From NCBI RefSeq assembly GCF_019891175.1, contig NZ_CP072600.1, positions 2,914,001 through 2,978,000 on the forward strand: 64,000 nt of DNA, in the 5' to 3' direction. A program made the translations under genes and the position numbers. Source of the stretch: Leptothermofonsia sichuanensis E412 (GTDB lineage Bacteria > Cyanobacteriota > Cyanobacteriia > Leptolyngbyales > Leptolyngbyaceae). Below the pieces are notes generated by a model. It did not search any database and was not told the DNA's origin. It worked only from the letters and a program-made list of their open reading frames with translations. Numbering within the stretch: position 1 is the stretch's first letter; every line of letters begins with the position of its first letter. Of the stretch, positions 27,267 through 37,170 are shown one piece after another.

Positions 27267-28031
27267 TTATACTGCCAGAAAGCGCTGGATCACGTCATTG
27301 CTCAACTCGCGGGTGGGACCCTGTGCCACAATTCCACCTTTTTGCATGGCATAGTACCAGTCGGCTTTACGGACAAAGTGCAGGTGCTGTTCCACCAGCA
27401 ATACAGAAATTCCAGTTTCCCGGACAATCCGCTGAACCGCCGATTCAATTTCCAGGATAATGGAGGGCTGGATCCCTTCTGTGGGTTCATCCAGCACCAG
27501 TAAGCGGGGGCGACCCATCAATGCCCGGGCGATCGCCAACTGTTGCTGTTGCCCCCCACTCAAATCGCCACCCATGCGAGACACCATTGTTTTCAGTACC
27601 GGAAATAACTCAAAAATCTCGTCTGGGATTTCCTGGCTTTTCGCCACCCCACCCGGTCTGGCTTCCAGTCCCAGGATCAGGTTTTCTTTCACCGTCAGCC
27701 TGGGGATGATTTCCCGCCCCTGGGGAACATAGCCAATGCCCAACCGCGCCCGCTGATCTGGGGTCTTCGTGGTAATCAGTTGACCCCCCAGGCGGATTGA
27801 ACCGCGGCGGGGCATCAGCAGCCCCATGACCGTCTTGAGTAACGTCGTTTTGCCCACCCCATTCCGACCAATCAGGCATACCATCTTGCCCGCTTCCACA
27901 CTCATGTCCACATTCCGGAGAATGTGACTTTCCCCGTAGTAGACATTGAGATCTGAGATTTCCAGCATCTGTTGAGATGCCATGTTGGGAGATTCAAACG
28001 CGACGGCGCCATTGGTTGGATTCATACTCAT
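27267..28031 (-). CDS. urtE: Urea ABC transporter ATP-binding protein UrtE
   Basis: An ABC ATPase of the branched-chain amino acid/urea type. The Walker A GRNGVGKTT, signature LSGGQQQQLAIARAL, Walker B LLVLDEPTEG and switch histidine VEQHLHF are intact. The core starts at MLEISDLNVYYGES, about 20 codons after the chosen ATG, so the real start may be one of the internal ATGs and the first residues are uncertain. It energises uptake of urea by the UrtBC channel together with UrtD. It is the last gene of urtABCDE on the minus strand. Confidence 0.93.
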   Translation of the reverse strand: MSMNPTNGAVAFESPNMASQQMLEISDLNVYYGESHILRNVDMSVEAGKMVCLIGRNGVGKTTLLKTVMGLLMPRRGSIRLGGQLITTKTPDQRARLGIGYVPQGREIIPRLTVKENLILGLEARPGGVAKSQEIPDEIFELFPVLKTMVSRMGGDLSGGQQQQLAIARALMGRPRLLVLDEPTEGIQPSIILEIESAVQRIVRETGISVLLVEQHLHFVRKADWYYAMQKGGIVAQGPTRELSNDVIQRFLAV

Positions 28032-28122
28032 CACTTACAGCGTTTCTCAATTGAGTAAGGTACAGGAGTGTAAGGCACAGTGGCACTGTACGTCACACCC
28101 TTGAAAAGGGCTATCAAGCAGA

Positions 28123-28884
28123 TCACTCAAAAGGACCTTCATCTTCCTGTTTGCCCAGATAAACCTCAATCACCCGTGGGTCGTTCTGGACTTCATCCAT
28201 GTTGCCTTCGCAAAGAACAGACCCCTGGTGCAGCACCGTTACCGTGCGGGCAATCTGGCGGACAAATTCCATATCGTGCTCAATCACCATAATTGAGTGG
28301 CTTTCTGCCAGCGCCAGCAGCAAATCTCCCACTTTTTCGGTTTCTTCGTCCGTCAGTCCCGCTACGGGTTCATCCACCAGCAGCAGGTCGGGGGATTGCG
28401 CCACCAACATACCAATCTCCAGCCGCTGCTTTTCACCGTGGGACAGCAGCTCGGCGGGAATATCCGCTTTGGCAACCAGTCCGACGGTTTCCAGCAGTCC
28501 AACCACCGTCCGATGCTCTGCTGCGGAAGTTCGTCCCAGCAAGGAGTGGAAGACATTCTTATGCCGTGCACAGGACAGTTCCAAATTTTCACGGGGAGTG
28601 AGTTTGAGATAGACGCGGGGGGTTTGAAACTTTCGCCCAATCCCCATGCGGGCAATTTCAAACTCCGCATAGGGTCGCAGGTTTTTGCCCTTGAAAAAGA
28701 CCTGCCCTTCCGTTGGTTTGGTCTTGCCGGTGATCACATCCATAAAGGTCGTCTTCCCGGCTCCGTTGGGACCAATCACCACGCGCAACTCGCCCTCATC
28801 CATGCTGAAGCTTAGCTGGTTGATTGCCTTAAACCCGTCAAAACTGACGGTTAAATTCTCAATCTCCAAGATTTTTCCGCTCAT
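28123..28884 (-). CDS. urtD: Urea ABC transporter ATP-binding protein UrtD
   Basis: 253 residues. Walker A GPNGAGKTTFMD, signature LLSHGEKQRLEIGM (with the SHGEKQ variant typical of UrtD), Walker B LLLVDEPVAGLTDEE and the switch VIEHDMEF are all present. It pairs with UrtE as the heterodimeric motor of the urea transporter. Its start overlaps the end of urtC by 26 bases, so translation is coupled. A spacer of about 90 bases to urtE contains TCACACCCTTGAAAAGGG, also present near 41100 and 43225. Confidence 0.94.
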   Translation of the reverse strand: MSGKILEIENLTVSFDGFKAINQLSFSMDEGELRVVIGPNGAGKTTFMDVITGKTKPTEGQVFFKGKNLRPYAEFEIARMGIGRKFQTPRVYLKLTPRENLELSCARHKNVFHSLLGRTSAAEHRTVVGLLETVGLVAKADIPAELLSHGEKQRLEIGMLVAQSPDLLLVDEPVAGLTDEETEKVGDLLLALAESHSIMVIEHDMEFVRQIARTVTVLHQGSVLCEGNMDEVQNDPRVIEVYLGKQEDEGPFE

Positions 28885-30055
28885 ATTGCACGTCTGGATC
28901 TTCTTCTAGACTTGGGTACGTTTCAATTTCTTTGGGACCCCGGAGGCGCGATCGCACCCAGCCCAGACCCTCTCGCCGGAACCAACCGAGAATACCTTCG
29001 GGTAGCACGGTGACAACGATCAGGAACAACGCCCCCTGGAAAAACAACCAGAACTCAGGAAACTGCTCACTTAAGAATGTTCTGGCAAAGTTCACAATTA
29101 AGGCACCCAGGATTGCCCCAACCAGGGTTCCCCGTCCACCCAGGGCCACCCAGATCACCATTTCAATGGAAAATGCCACATCCATGGCTTTGGGCGTAAT
29201 GATTCCAGATTGAACTGTGAATAAAGCTCCAGCAATACCAGCTAAGGCACCTGAAATGGCAAAGACAAACACCTTATACCAGGTTGGGTTGTACCCCGAA
29301 AACCTCACCCTCGGCTCATCATCCCGAATGGCCACCAGCATCCGCCCCAGCCGCCCACTGGTTAGCCAGCGACAGAGGGCATAGGCACCAGCCAGAAACA
29401 GAATACTCAGGCCATAAAACACCATCTGAACCCTGGGATCACTGACCAAAACTCCAAAGATGGTGGAGGTATCAGTCTTCAGGCCGTTGGTGCCATTGAT
29501 CAGCTTTTGCTGACCATTAAAGAAATTGAAAAATACAATCAGGGCTGCCTGGGTCAGGATTGAGAAATAGACCCCCCGAATCCGGTTCCGGAACACCAGA
29601 TAGCCAAGGGCAGCCGCTACGATCATGGGAATGACGAAAATGGCAACCACCGTAAAGGGGAAGGAATAAAACGGCTGCCAGAACCCGGGCAGTTCATTCA
29701 CCCCATAGAGGTTAAAGAACTCCGGGATCTGCCCTGGGGGAAGCTGAAGCTGGAGGTACATGGCAAAGGCATAACCCCCTAAGGCAAAGAAGATGCCATG
29801 CCCCAGGCTGAGAAGCCCCGTGAAGCCCCAGATCAGATCAATTCCCAGGGCCAGAATCGCCAGGGAGAGGAACCGCCCCAACTGATTGACCCGCACACCC
29901 TGTCCCAGCCCGGTCAGAATTGGAGGAATGATTAACAGCAGGAGGAGAGCAACCACCAGGACTGCGATCGCCTCAAACAGCAGCGATCGCCGACGCTTGC
30001 GCAGTCCAGAACTCTGAGAAAGCTCAACCGATGGCTCTGCGATTTTCGTTGTCAT
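28859..30055 (-). CDS. urtC: Urea ABC transporter permease UrtC
   Basis: 398 residues with about ten hydrophobic segments, of the LivM-like branched-chain permease family. Characteristic stretches are DLIWGFTGLLSLGHGIFFALGG (first half), INGTNGLKTD in the middle and VFAISGALAGIAGALFTVQSG with the EMVIWVALGGRGTLVGAILGA block near the C-terminus. With UrtB it forms the membrane channel for urea. It lies 9 bases after urtB and overlaps urtD. Confidence 0.94.
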   Translation of the reverse strand: MTTKIAEPSVELSQSSGLRKRRRSLLFEAIAVLVVALLLLLIIPPILTGLGQGVRVNQLGRFLSLAILALGIDLIWGFTGLLSLGHGIFFALGGYAFAMYLQLQLPPGQIPEFFNLYGVNELPGFWQPFYSFPFTVVAIFVIPMIVAAALGYLVFRNRIRGVYFSILTQAALIVFFNFFNGQQKLINGTNGLKTDTSTIFGVLVSDPRVQMVFYGLSILFLAGAYALCRWLTSGRLGRMLVAIRDDEPRVRFSGYNPTWYKVFVFAISGALAGIAGALFTVQSGIITPKAMDVAFSIEMVIWVALGGRGTLVGAILGALIVNFARTFLSEQFPEFWLFFQGALFLIVVTVLPEGILGWFRREGLGWVRSRLRGPKEIETYPSLEEDPDVQYERKNLGD

Positions 30056-30064
30056 ATCAGCCCC

Positions 30065-31219
30065 CTATGCATCCACCGTGCGTCCCTTCTGCGGGAACAG
30101 CCCGGCAGGACGGAACTGAAGGAATACGATGATCAGTGCAAACACCATCACCTTCGCCATGCTGGCGCTGGCAAAAAACTCAAAGAAACTCGTCAGGGCA
30201 GGACTGAAGGATACCAGTGGACCCAGCGCATTGGAGCCAATAATGTAACTGACCGTGCCAATGGCACCGGCAGCCACAATGCTGCCAACCAGCTTACCAA
30301 CGCCACCCACCACCACTACCATAAACGTGTCTACAATGTATGCCTGACCTGTATTTGGACTGACTGAACCCAGCAGACCCACGGCCACTCCAGCCACACC
30401 CGCCAGTCCAGACCCAATCGCAAAGGTCAATGCATCCACCGTTCGGGTGGGAATCCCCAGACAGGAACTCATATTACGGTTCTGCGTCACTGCCCGAATT
30501 CGCAGACCCCAGGGGGTTTTGTTCAGGAACCAGTAAATTCCCAGCACGCACACAATGGTCAGGGCAATAATAAACAGCCGCGTGTAAGGAAGCTGATAGC
30601 CAGTTCCAATTGGTAACCCTCCCCGCAACCAGCGGGGGGCGGTGACATCTACCCCCTGCGTCCCAAACCAGGGCTTGGTCACTGTCAGCTTGAAGGTGTT
30701 GCCCAGAAGGGAGGAACTGACCAGGGCGATCGCCGCTGACAGCGGTCCCATCACCCAGAGGACCCAGCCCCGAAGTCGCTCAAAATCTGGGCGGCGAGCC
30801 AGAAACCACCATGCCCCAAAAAATAAGAGGCAGAACAGTCCCACGCCAAATACAAACTGCCAGCTTACAGTGCGAACAAACTGCTGCAAGATTAAACTCA
30901 CACCCCAGGTTGCCAGCAAGGTTTCCAGGGGTCTGCCATAGAGATAGCGAATTACTCCCCGTTCCAGGAGCAGACCCACCAGGGCAGTGACCAAAAAAGC
31001 CGCAATCAGCGCGAAGAAAATATAAAAATCTGCCAGGGGCGTGCCCTTGAAGGCATTCTGAACCACAAATGTCGTGTAAGCGCCCAGCATCATCAACTCA
31101 CCATGAGCCATGTTGATGACACCCATCAGGCCAAATACGATCGCCAGACCCAGTGCCGCCAGCAGCAACACTGAACCAATGCTTAATCCCCCGAATATTG
31201 CCTCTAGAAGCTGTGTCAA
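30065..31219 (-). CDS. urtB: Urea ABC transporter permease UrtB (TTG start)
   Basis: 384 residues, LivH-like permease. GVINMAHGELMMLGAYTTF near residue 35 and VVVVGGVGKLVGSIVAAGAIG near residue 300 are family hallmarks. The start codon is TTG at 31219. It is supported by GGAGAG about eight bases upstream and by the N-terminus TQLLEAIFGGLSIGSVLLLAA, which begins exactly where the family does. A spacer of about 235 bases separates it from urtA and holds a dispersed palindrome that could attenuate transcription, so that the binding protein is made in excess. Confidence 0.93.
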   Translation of the reverse strand: MTQLLEAIFGGLSIGSVLLLAALGLAIVFGLMGVINMAHGELMMLGAYTTFVVQNAFKGTPLADFYIFFALIAAFLVTALVGLLLERGVIRYLYGRPLETLLATWGVSLILQQFVRTVSWQFVFGVGLFCLLFFGAWWFLARRPDFERLRGWVLWVMGPLSAAIALVSSSLLGNTFKLTVTKPWFGTQGVDVTAPRWLRGGLPIGTGYQLPYTRLFIIALTIVCVLGIYWFLNKTPWGLRIRAVTQNRNMSSCLGIPTRTVDALTFAIGSGLAGVAGVAVGLLGSVSPNTGQAYIVDTFMVVVVGGVGKLVGSIVAAGAIGTVSYIIGSNALGPLVSFSPALTSFFEFFASASMAKVMVFALIIVFLQFRPAGLFPQKGRTVDA

Positions 31220-31345
31220 TGTTCTCTCCAGCCAGATTAAACGTGCTGATCTTGAATCATTAAGGCAGGATACGTCTGTAACACATGATCCAAACCGAAG
31301 CAGAAGCCAGGGATCTTGGATTCAATGAACTGAAAAACTGAGCGT

Positions 31346-31412
31346 TCTACCCCAGAGACACAGAGGTCACAGAGAAATAGCTCTGTGTTCTCTGTGTCTC
31401 TGGGGTGAAGTT
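31346..31412. repeat. Dispersed palindrome (ACAGAGACACAGAG family) between urtA and urtB
   Basis: CCCCAGAGACACAGAGGTCA is followed by the complementary arm CTCTGTGTTCTCTGTGTCTC and TGGGG, with a loop of a few A-rich bases. It folds into a long hairpin in the urtA-urtB spacer and is the most perfect copy of a family seen six times in this window. Confidence 0.85.
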
Positions 31413-31455
31413 GCAGGTTATAGCATCCTTGTTCCTTAACAACTCACAACCCTCA

Positions 31456-32763
31456 TCAGGTCATCTTGTACTTTCCACCCTTAGCCGGATCAGTCCAGTC
31501 GCAACCATACCCTTTAGTGTCTGCCACATACTGGTTCCAGGGCAGGGGTTTCACGGCTTCCTTAGTGGAGAAGATGATTTCAAACAAACCATCATCCCGG
31601 ACTTCGCCAATCCGAACGAATTTAGAGATGTGGTGGTTGGGTTGCATCGTCACCATGCCCTCTGGGGCATCAAAGGTCTGACCGATCGCCGCTGCCCGGA
31701 CCTTTTCCAGGTCATCGGCAGTGCCGGCCTTTTCAACTGCCTGCTTCCACAGGTAGACCATGATGTAAGCCGCTTCCATGGGGTCGTTGACAACCCGGTC
31801 CTCCCCATATTTTTTCTTGAACGCTTCAACAAAGGCTTTGCTCTTGGGTGTGTCTACTGTCTGGAAGTAGTTCCAGGCGGCATAGTGCCCCTTCAGGTAT
31901 TCCACCCCAATCGCCTTCACCTCTTCTTCCGCAATACTCACTGACATCGAGGGATACTTATCGGGACCCATCCCCGCCCCCTGCAACTGTTTGAAGAAGG
32001 CCACGTTGCTATCTCCGTTCAGGGTGTTATAAATGACACCGCCATTGGGGAGGGCTGTTTTGATTTTGGAAATGATTGGGGTAACTTCTGTACCACCCAG
32101 GGGGATGTAATCTTCACCCACGGTCTTCCCACCCAACGCTTCCAGTTGCGCCTTGATGATGGTGTTGGCGGTGCGGGGGAACACATAGTCAGAACCGACC
32201 AGGAAGAACTCCTTGCCCTTGTTCTTGAGCAGCCATTCCACGGAAGGTTCAATTTGCTGGTTGGGCGCTGCCCCGGTGTAAAAGATATTCTTGGAACACT
32301 CCTGCCCCTCGTACTGAACCGGGTACCACAGCATGTGGTTCTTTGACTCAAAGGTAGGGAGAACTGCCTTCCGGCTTGCCGAAGTCCAGCAGCCAAAAAT
32401 AGTGGCAACCTTATCCTGGTCAATCAGTTTCTTCGCTTTTTCATTAAAGGTGGGCCAGTCAGAAGCTCCATCTTCAACGATGGGGTCAATCTTCTTGCCC
32501 AGAACCCCACCTGCATTGTTGATTTCTTCAATGGCCAACTGCTCGGCATCTACCACGCTCTTTTCGCTGATTGCCATTGTGCCACTGAGGGAGTGGAGAA
32601 TCCCCACTTTAATGACATCACCGGATGTAGCCGCTGCCGGAGATGCTTCGGGTGAAGCCGTAGTTGCTGTGGGTGTGGACCCAGAGCAAGCTTTTAGAAA
32701 AACACTGCCTGCGGCGGTTGAACTTAAGATGATAAATTCGCGCCGACCAAACTGCTTTGTCAT
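31456..32763 (-). CDS. urtA: Urea ABC transporter substrate-binding protein UrtA
   Basis: About 435 residues from the ATG at 32763. The alternative ATG 18 bases upstream lies before the export signal and is less likely. The N-terminus [15 protein letters not shown] resembles a twin-arginine signal and ends in a cysteine (FLKACSGS) that looks like a lipobox. The mature part is a periplasmic-binding protein of the Leu/Ile/Val-like family with [20 protein letters not shown] at its start, as in UrtA and FmdD. It delivers urea (or short amides) to UrtBC. A canonical NtcA promoter lies about 100 bases upstream, so expression should rise under nitrogen limitation. Confidence 0.94.
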   Translation of the reverse strand: MTKQFGRREFIILSSTAAGSVFLKACSGSTPTATTASPEASPAAATSGDVIKVGILHSLSGTMAISEKSVVDAEQLAIEEINNAGGVLGKKIDPIVEDGASDWPTFNEKAKKLIDQDKVATIFGCWTSASRKAVLPTFESKNHMLWYPVQYEGQECSKNIFYTGAAPNQQIEPSVEWLLKNKGKEFFLVGSDYVFPRTANTIIKAQLEALGGKTVGEDYIPLGGTEVTPIISKIKTALPNGGVIYNTLNGDSNVAFFKQLQGAGMGPDKYPSMSVSIAEEEVKAIGVEYLKGHYAAWNYFQTVDTPKSKAFVEAFKKKYGEDRVVNDPMEAAYIMVYLWKQAVEKAGTADDLEKVRAAAIGQTFDAPEGMVTMQPNHHISKFVRIGEVRDDGLFEIIFSTKEAVKPLPWNQYVADTKGYGCDWTDPAKGGKYKMT

Positions 32764-32828
32764 GGAGAGAAAAGCTCCCAACGAGAATTAAGCCGAGAAG
32801 TACATAGGGACTCGGTGATAACTCTGAG

Positions 32829-32871
32829 ATATTATGTCCAGGGCTTGTGGCGGAATTGTATTCTGGTATAC
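32829..32871 (-). promoter_or_regulatory. NtcA-activated promoter of the urt operon
   Basis: On the minus strand GTATACCAGAATAC (32871-32858) matches the NtcA box GTA-N8-TAC exactly. After 23 bases comes TAATAT (32834-32829), matching the TAN3T minus-10 element. This is the class II NtcA architecture known for nitrogen-regulated cyanobacterial genes, including urt operons. It lies about 70-110 bases before the urtA start. Confidence 0.88.
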
Positions 32872-33000
32872 AATTCTCTCTTTCTTTCCATCCTGATAGT
32901 CTTTGACGACAGGATATGTACCGTTTGAAAAGCTGCGAGAGTCTGAATCAATCCTCATTTCAAGGGTTTGAGCCAGGGCTGACTTAAAATCAGCCACAGG

Positions 33001-33612
33001 TCAGGTATGAACCGTGAAATTGGCTTGAAGGCAGATGAACTCGATGATTGCGGGTAAGCCCTGCTGAATCTTGAGATTTGTAAAGACAAAGGGTTTGTCA
33101 CCCCTCATTTTTCTGGCATCCCGCTCCATGACCTGTAGATCTGCCCCCACATAGGGAGCCAGGTCAATTTTGTTAATCACCAGCAGGTCAGATCTGGTGA
33201 TCCCCGGCCCCCCTTTGCGGGGAATTTTGTCTCCTCCCGCTACATCAATGACATAGATGGTCAGGTCTACCAGTTCGGGGCTGAAGGTGGCTGCCAGGTT
33301 GTCCCCCCCGCTTTCGACAAACACGAGATCCAGATCCGTAAACCGCTGCTCCAGTTCTTCGATCGCCGCCAGGTTCATCGATGCATCTTCCCGAATCGCC
33401 GTATGGGGGCATCCTCCTGTTTCGACACCCAGGATGCGATCACGTTCCAAAGCCTGACTGCGGACCAGGAACTGGGCATCTTCCTGGGTATAGATGTCAT
33501 TGGTAACCACGGCCAGATTATAGCGATCGCGCATCGCTTTACACAGCGCATCTACCAGGGCGGTCTTCCCCGACCCCACTGGACCCGCAACCCCAACTCG
33601 AAGCGTACTCAT
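33001..33612 (-). CDS. ureG: Urease accessory GTPase UreG
   Basis: 203 residues. P-loop [14 protein letters not shown] near residue 10, the metal-binding CPH motif in [19 protein letters not shown] near residue 66, and the guanine-specificity [15 protein letters not shown] near residue 150. UreG hydrolyses GTP to drive nickel insertion into urease with UreE, UreF and UreD, so it acts downstream of the urea importer encoded next to it. The other urease genes are not in this window. Nine bases separate it from ndhH upstream. Confidence 0.95.
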   Translation of the reverse strand: MSTLRVGVAGPVGSGKTALVDALCKAMRDRYNLAVVTNDIYTQEDAQFLVRSQALERDRILGVETGGCPHTAIREDASMNLAAIEELEQRFTDLDLVFVESGGDNLAATFSPELVDLTIYVIDVAGGDKIPRKGGPGITRSDLLVINKIDLAPYVGADLQVMERDARKMRGDKPFVFTNLKIQQGLPAIIEFICLQANFTVHT

Positions 33613-33621
33613 CGTCTATAT

Positions 33622-34806
33622 CTATCGGTCTACCGACCCCATAATCACATCAATACTGCCCAGAATTGCCACGATGTCTGCGACTTTCATGCCACGCAGC
33701 AGGTGGGGGAGGACTTGCAGATTATTAAAGTCAGCGGGGCGAATCTTGAACCGCCAGGGGAAGACGCTGTCGTTACCCATGATGAAAATGCCCAGTTCCC
33801 CTTTGCCACTTTCCAGACGGACATAGTGTTCCCCAGCCGGAATTTTCCAGGTGGGTGCCACCTTTTTACCAATGAACTGATAGTCAAAGCTATTCCATTC
33901 AGACTTGGGTCCGGCTGCCATCCGCTGGGCTTCCAGGTTTTCATAGGGACCACCGGGTAAGCCTTTCAATGCCTGCTGGATAATCTTCACCGATTCCCGC
34001 ATCTCCCGCATCCGCACCATGTAGCGGGCCAGGGCGTCGCCTGCGGTTTCCCACTGCACTTCCCAGTCAAAGTCGTCATAGCACTCGTAATGGTCTACCT
34101 TGCGCAGATCCCACTTGACCCCGGAACCACGCAGCATCGGACCGGAAAGTCCCCAGTTGATCGCCTCTTCGCGGGTGATGGTGCCAATCCCTTCAACCCG
34201 ACGGCGGAAGATAGGATTATCGGTGACCAGCCGCTCATACTCATCTACCTTGGGGAGGAAGTAGTCGCAGAAGTCTTCGCATTTATCCACCCAACCGTAG
34301 GGCAGGTCAGCCGCGACCCCACCCACGCGCCAGTAATTGTTGTTGACCATACGGTAGCCCGTTGCCGCTTCCCACAGGTCATAAATCATTTCCCGTTCAC
34401 GGAACTGGTAGAAAAAGGGAGTTTGCGCACCCACATCTGCCAGGAAGGGGCCAAACCAGAGCAGGTGGTTAGCAATCCGGTTTAGCTCCAGCATAATGAC
34501 GCGAATGTAGCTGGCACGTTTGGGCACCTGGATCCCTGCCAGCTTTTCCGGGGCGTTGACCGTAATCGCCTCATTAAACATACCAGCGGCGTAGTCCCAC
34601 CGGCTGACGTAGGGGACGTACATGACCACTGTGCGGTTTTCGGCAATCTTTTCCATGCCCCGGTGCAGGTAGCCAATCACGGGTTCACAGTCAATCACAT
34701 TTTCACCGTCGAGTGTGACGATTAACCGCAACACCCCATGCATTGAAGGGTGGTGGGGACCCATGTTCAGTACCATGGGTTCGGTTTTCGTCTCAATCAT
34801 TGCCAT
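33622..34806 (-). CDS. ndhH: NAD(P)H-quinone oxidoreductase subunit H (NDH-1)
   Basis: 394 residues, the usual cyanobacterial and plastid length. [20 protein letters not shown] opens the 49-kDa subunit family, and [28 protein letters not shown] and [26 protein letters not shown] at the C-terminus are diagnostic. It is part of the peripheral arm of NDH-1, which carries cyclic and respiratory electron flow and supports CO2 uptake at the thylakoid membrane. It precedes ureG on the same strand, a link that is probably only positional. Confidence 0.97.
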   Translation of the reverse strand: MAMIETKTEPMVLNMGPHHPSMHGVLRLIVTLDGENVIDCEPVIGYLHRGMEKIAENRTVVMYVPYVSRWDYAAGMFNEAITVNAPEKLAGIQVPKRASYIRVIMLELNRIANHLLWFGPFLADVGAQTPFFYQFREREMIYDLWEAATGYRMVNNNYWRVGGVAADLPYGWVDKCEDFCDYFLPKVDEYERLVTDNPIFRRRVEGIGTITREEAINWGLSGPMLRGSGVKWDLRKVDHYECYDDFDWEVQWETAGDALARYMVRMREMRESVKIIQQALKGLPGGPYENLEAQRMAAGPKSEWNSFDYQFIGKKVAPTWKIPAGEHYVRLESGKGELGIFIMGNDSVFPWRFKIRPADFNNLQVLPHLLRGMKVADIVAILGSIDVIMGSVDR

Positions 34807-35104
34807 AAGCGACTGGTCTCCCCTCTGTTTAAGATCTGCAAACTGGCTAAACTTTTATTAATTATAGGGCTGACGGTCAGAAGAGTTTGTGATTGCTGAA
34901 TGGCGATCGCAAACCCGCAGGCACTTCGACGTTACGGAATAGTGCAAGAAGGCAGAAGGATGAAGGCGAAATCCCGATAAATTCTAAATTGAGTATCAAG
35001 GCACTGTACGGTTATGTCTGCTAACCTACAATAACCCTCTGAATTGAACAGACTCAATTCATACAACCTTTAGTTCATACCCAAAATCAGCAATCCCGGC
35101 ACTT
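34807..35104. other. Spacer upstream of ndhH with degenerate repeats
   Basis: No gene seen in about 300 bases. It includes weak copies of the GCTGAATAG/AATTCATAC repeat family (34890-34905 and 35040-35095). The promoter of ndhH-ureG should lie here, but no box is clear enough to call. Confidence 0.5.
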
Positions 35105-35395
35105 CTAAGGTCCGGAAAACACGGCCTCTTCAATGTCTCGCCGACTGAGTGAGTATTTAAAGGAACGCTGGATGGCCGGTTGAGCTTCTGGGAAAGCCTC
35201 AGGGTTGTCACAGTCAAAATAGCGAACTGTGAGCTGATCAATTTCAAGACAAAGTTCTGCACTCCATTCTGGACGTTCGACATGCCAGCAGTGTAGTTCC
35301 GTCTTGTCTTGAAAACAACCCTGTGCCATCAGCCATCGCTCAATATCGGGGAGGGGATGGTTATATAACGGTGTCTCAGGAGGGGGGAGTGTCAT
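35105..35395 (-). CDS. DUF3143 family protein
   Basis: About 96 residues from the ATG at 35395 (MTLPPPETPLYNHPLPDIER). The longer open frame upstream is only the shadow of the J-protein gene. The sequence YNHPLPDIERWL at the start and WSAELCLEIDQLTVRYFD in the middle match what I know of the small cyanobacterial/plastid DUF3143 family. Its start lies inside the last codons of the J-domain gene (20-base overlap), so translation is coupled and the two products probably work together. Molecular function is unknown. Confidence 0.8.
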   Translation of the reverse strand: MTLPPPETPLYNHPLPDIERWLMAQGCFQDKTELHCWHVERPEWSAELCLEIDQLTVRYFDCDNPEAFPEAQPAIQRSFKYSLSRRDIEEAVFSGP

Positions 35396-36074
35396 GGGAT
35401 GGTTCAGAAGATGATACAGAATTCGGAGATTGAGCGGAGGATGCACCCACAACCGGAGCGGGAGCGGGAAGGGAGAGGTCGCTTTTAGAGGGGGGCCGAG
35501 CGGTGATTTCCTGGGGCCGGGTAGCGGTGGAAACACTGATTGGCTGGGATGGTTCGCTCTGGGCAGAAACGGGTTGTAGCAAATCTCCTCCCCGTGTAAT
35601 GCCAATTGCGATCGCCAGGATCAGGCAGCCAACAAAGGTCAGTCCCAGAATGAACAGGGCAAACATCTCTCCGGGGGAAAGGGGACGATCCGTTGGATCC
35701 AGGTAGGCGGAGGAACTGTAAAGGGGAGATGGGCGGGATGGCTGCTGCAAGGGGGGCAATGGTCGAATCACAGGCACTCGCGAGTAGCCAATCTTCTGGT
35801 CATAGGCAACCCGGCGTTCTGGACTGCTGAGCGTTGCGTAGGCTTCATTGAGTTCCTGAAATTTGGCAGTGGCGATCGCGGCAGGCAGAGACGTTGTGTC
35901 TGGGTGATAGAGCTTACTCAAATCCCGATAGGATTGTCGAATCTCCTGCGCCGATGCATTCGGCTGAACTCCCAGTAAACCATAGTAACTGGCAGCCACC
36001 ACCTTCTGATACAGAGCTTTTTGATGGGGGACGCTCTGTTCCCCACCATCTGGTGTTGATTTACTCTGAGCCAC
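35376..36074 (-). CDS. J-domain protein with one membrane helix (GTG start)
   Basis: 232 residues. A J domain spans about residues 28-95 (YYGLLGVQPNASAQEIRQSY, the essential HPD in LYHPDTTS, then FQELNEAYATLSSPERRVAYD). A proline-rich linker, a membrane helix (MFALFILGLTFVGCLILAIAI, about 138-158) and a Ser/Pro/Ala-rich tail follow. It should recruit DnaK to a membrane site. The start is GTG at 36074 with GAGG nearby upstream; no ATG fits. It is coupled to the DUF3143 gene by overlap. Confidence 0.85.
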   Translation of the reverse strand: MAQSKSTPDGGEQSVPHQKALYQKVVAASYYGLLGVQPNASAQEIRQSYRDLSKLYHPDTTSLPAAIATAKFQELNEAYATLSSPERRVAYDQKIGYSRVPVIRPLPPLQQPSRPSPLYSSSAYLDPTDRPLSPGEMFALFILGLTFVGCLILAIAIGITRGGDLLQPVSAQSEPSQPISVSTATRPQEITARPPSKSDLSLPAPAPVVGASSAQSPNSVSSSEPSHDTPPS

Positions 36075-36244
36075 GCAGAACCTCTGTCCCTCTCCCGATC
36101 ATCGTGATTCAATTCAGTCCAACTTCCAGATATTGTAACTGGCTTGGGCAGGAGAAAGGAAAGGGGAAGAAAGAGGGACTGGGCATTAAAGATTGTGAAT
36201 TCAATCCATGCTCCCAGGGAATGAGGATTCTCTGACCTGAAGAG

Positions 36245-36314
36245 GCCCAGAGAACACAGAGCCATCCTCTTGCCCTCTATGTCTCTTGTGCCCTCTATGT
36301 CTCTGTGGTGAAAC
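36245..36314. repeat. Dispersed palindrome (ACAGAGACACAGAG family)
   Basis: CCCAGAGAACACAGAGCCAT pairs with CTCTATGTCTCTGTGGTGAA. An extra CCTCTATGTCTCTTGTG repeat lies inside, so this copy has a partially duplicated right arm. It sits between convergent ends of the J-protein promoter region and the CPBP protease gene. Confidence 0.7.
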
Positions 36315-36346
36315 GCTAAGTTTTTCGCTTGATTTAATCCATGATC

Positions 36347-37051
36347 CTAAACAAACAGGAGGTGCCAGCCAACCAGGGCGATCGCCCCATCGGCTAACAG
36401 GTGGCTGACATAACTTGCCCAGATCGAACGATAAACCAGATAACACCCGGACCAGGTGGCTCCAGCGGCAAAGACTGCCAGTGAACCCAGTCCAATTACA
36501 CGCCAGTCAGTGAAGTAGACTGACAGGTCAATGATGTGATGGAGTGTGAACAGCAGCGCAGAAAGGAATACAGCCGCCATTCCTGGTACCAGGACTTCAC
36601 ACTTGCGGTAGACAAACCAGCGCCAGACGTATTCTTCCAGTAAGGAGTTGATGAAAATCCAGAAACTGGCACCCGCCAGATACAGGACAGGCATCAGCAC
36701 ACCAACCCGCTGGGCTTCTCGACGAACTTCTGCACTATTAATCCAGTGGCGCCCAATCAACCAGTAAGCTGCCAGGATAATTGTCGCCATCGCCAGTCCC
36801 AGGATTGTTCCGGCAATCAGTTCTCGTTGTCCCGGTTTAGGGACGCTTACAGGTTGGCGATCTACCCAGAGGAACCAGGCGATCGGCAGCAGTAACATCC
36901 AGCCTTTAGTGAGAAAAAGAACGGTTTGCCCAATGGTTCCAGGAGCAATCACCAGAGACATCAGGGTGCCAATCATCTGGGCAGGGACAATCAGCAGGAG
37001 TGCCAGGAGTGCCGATCGGTGCGGCGATAGGCGGGGCGATCGCTGAAGCAT
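36347..37051 (-). CDS. CPBP-family intramembrane metalloprotease
   Basis: About 234 residues from the ATG at 37051; a GTG 42 bases upstream is possible but adds a non-hydrophobic stub. Seven or so hydrophobic segments are present. The family motifs are visible: LLEEYVWRWFVYRK (EExxxR), FLSALLFTLHHIID (second conserved histidine region) and a C-terminal WSGCYLVYRSIWASYVSHLLAD segment with the last histidine. CPBP proteins include CAAX prenyl proteases and bacteriocin self-immunity proteins; no substrate can be inferred here. It stands alone between the J-protein and gloB. Confidence 0.85.
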   Translation of the reverse strand: MLQRSPRLSPHRSALLALLLIVPAQMIGTLMSLVIAPGTIGQTVLFLTKGWMLLLPIAWFLWVDRQPVSVPKPGQRELIAGTILGLAMATIILAAYWLIGRHWINSAEVRREAQRVGVLMPVLYLAGASFWIFINSLLEEYVWRWFVYRKCEVLVPGMAAVFLSALLFTLHHIIDLSVYFTDWRVIGLGSLAVFAAGATWSGCYLVYRSIWASYVSHLLADGAIALVGWHLLFV

Positions 37052-37170
37052 GAGGGTGGGAACCGCAATACAAATTTCCGAACTAAACCTCACGAACTAA
37101 ACCTGACCAACTTAGAAACCCGTCGGGTTTCCTTTAAAAAAATCTCCCCAGTTCTCAACCTGGATCAGGC

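Noticed and set aside
32788-32997. 69-codon minus-strand ORF before urtA.
   Set aside because: It covers the NtcA box and minus-10 element of the urt promoter and resembles no known protein.
35396-35605. Longer N-terminus for the DUF3143 protein.
   Set aside because: The extra 70 residues lie wholly inside the J-protein gene in another frame and do not resemble the family; the ATG at 35395 fits.
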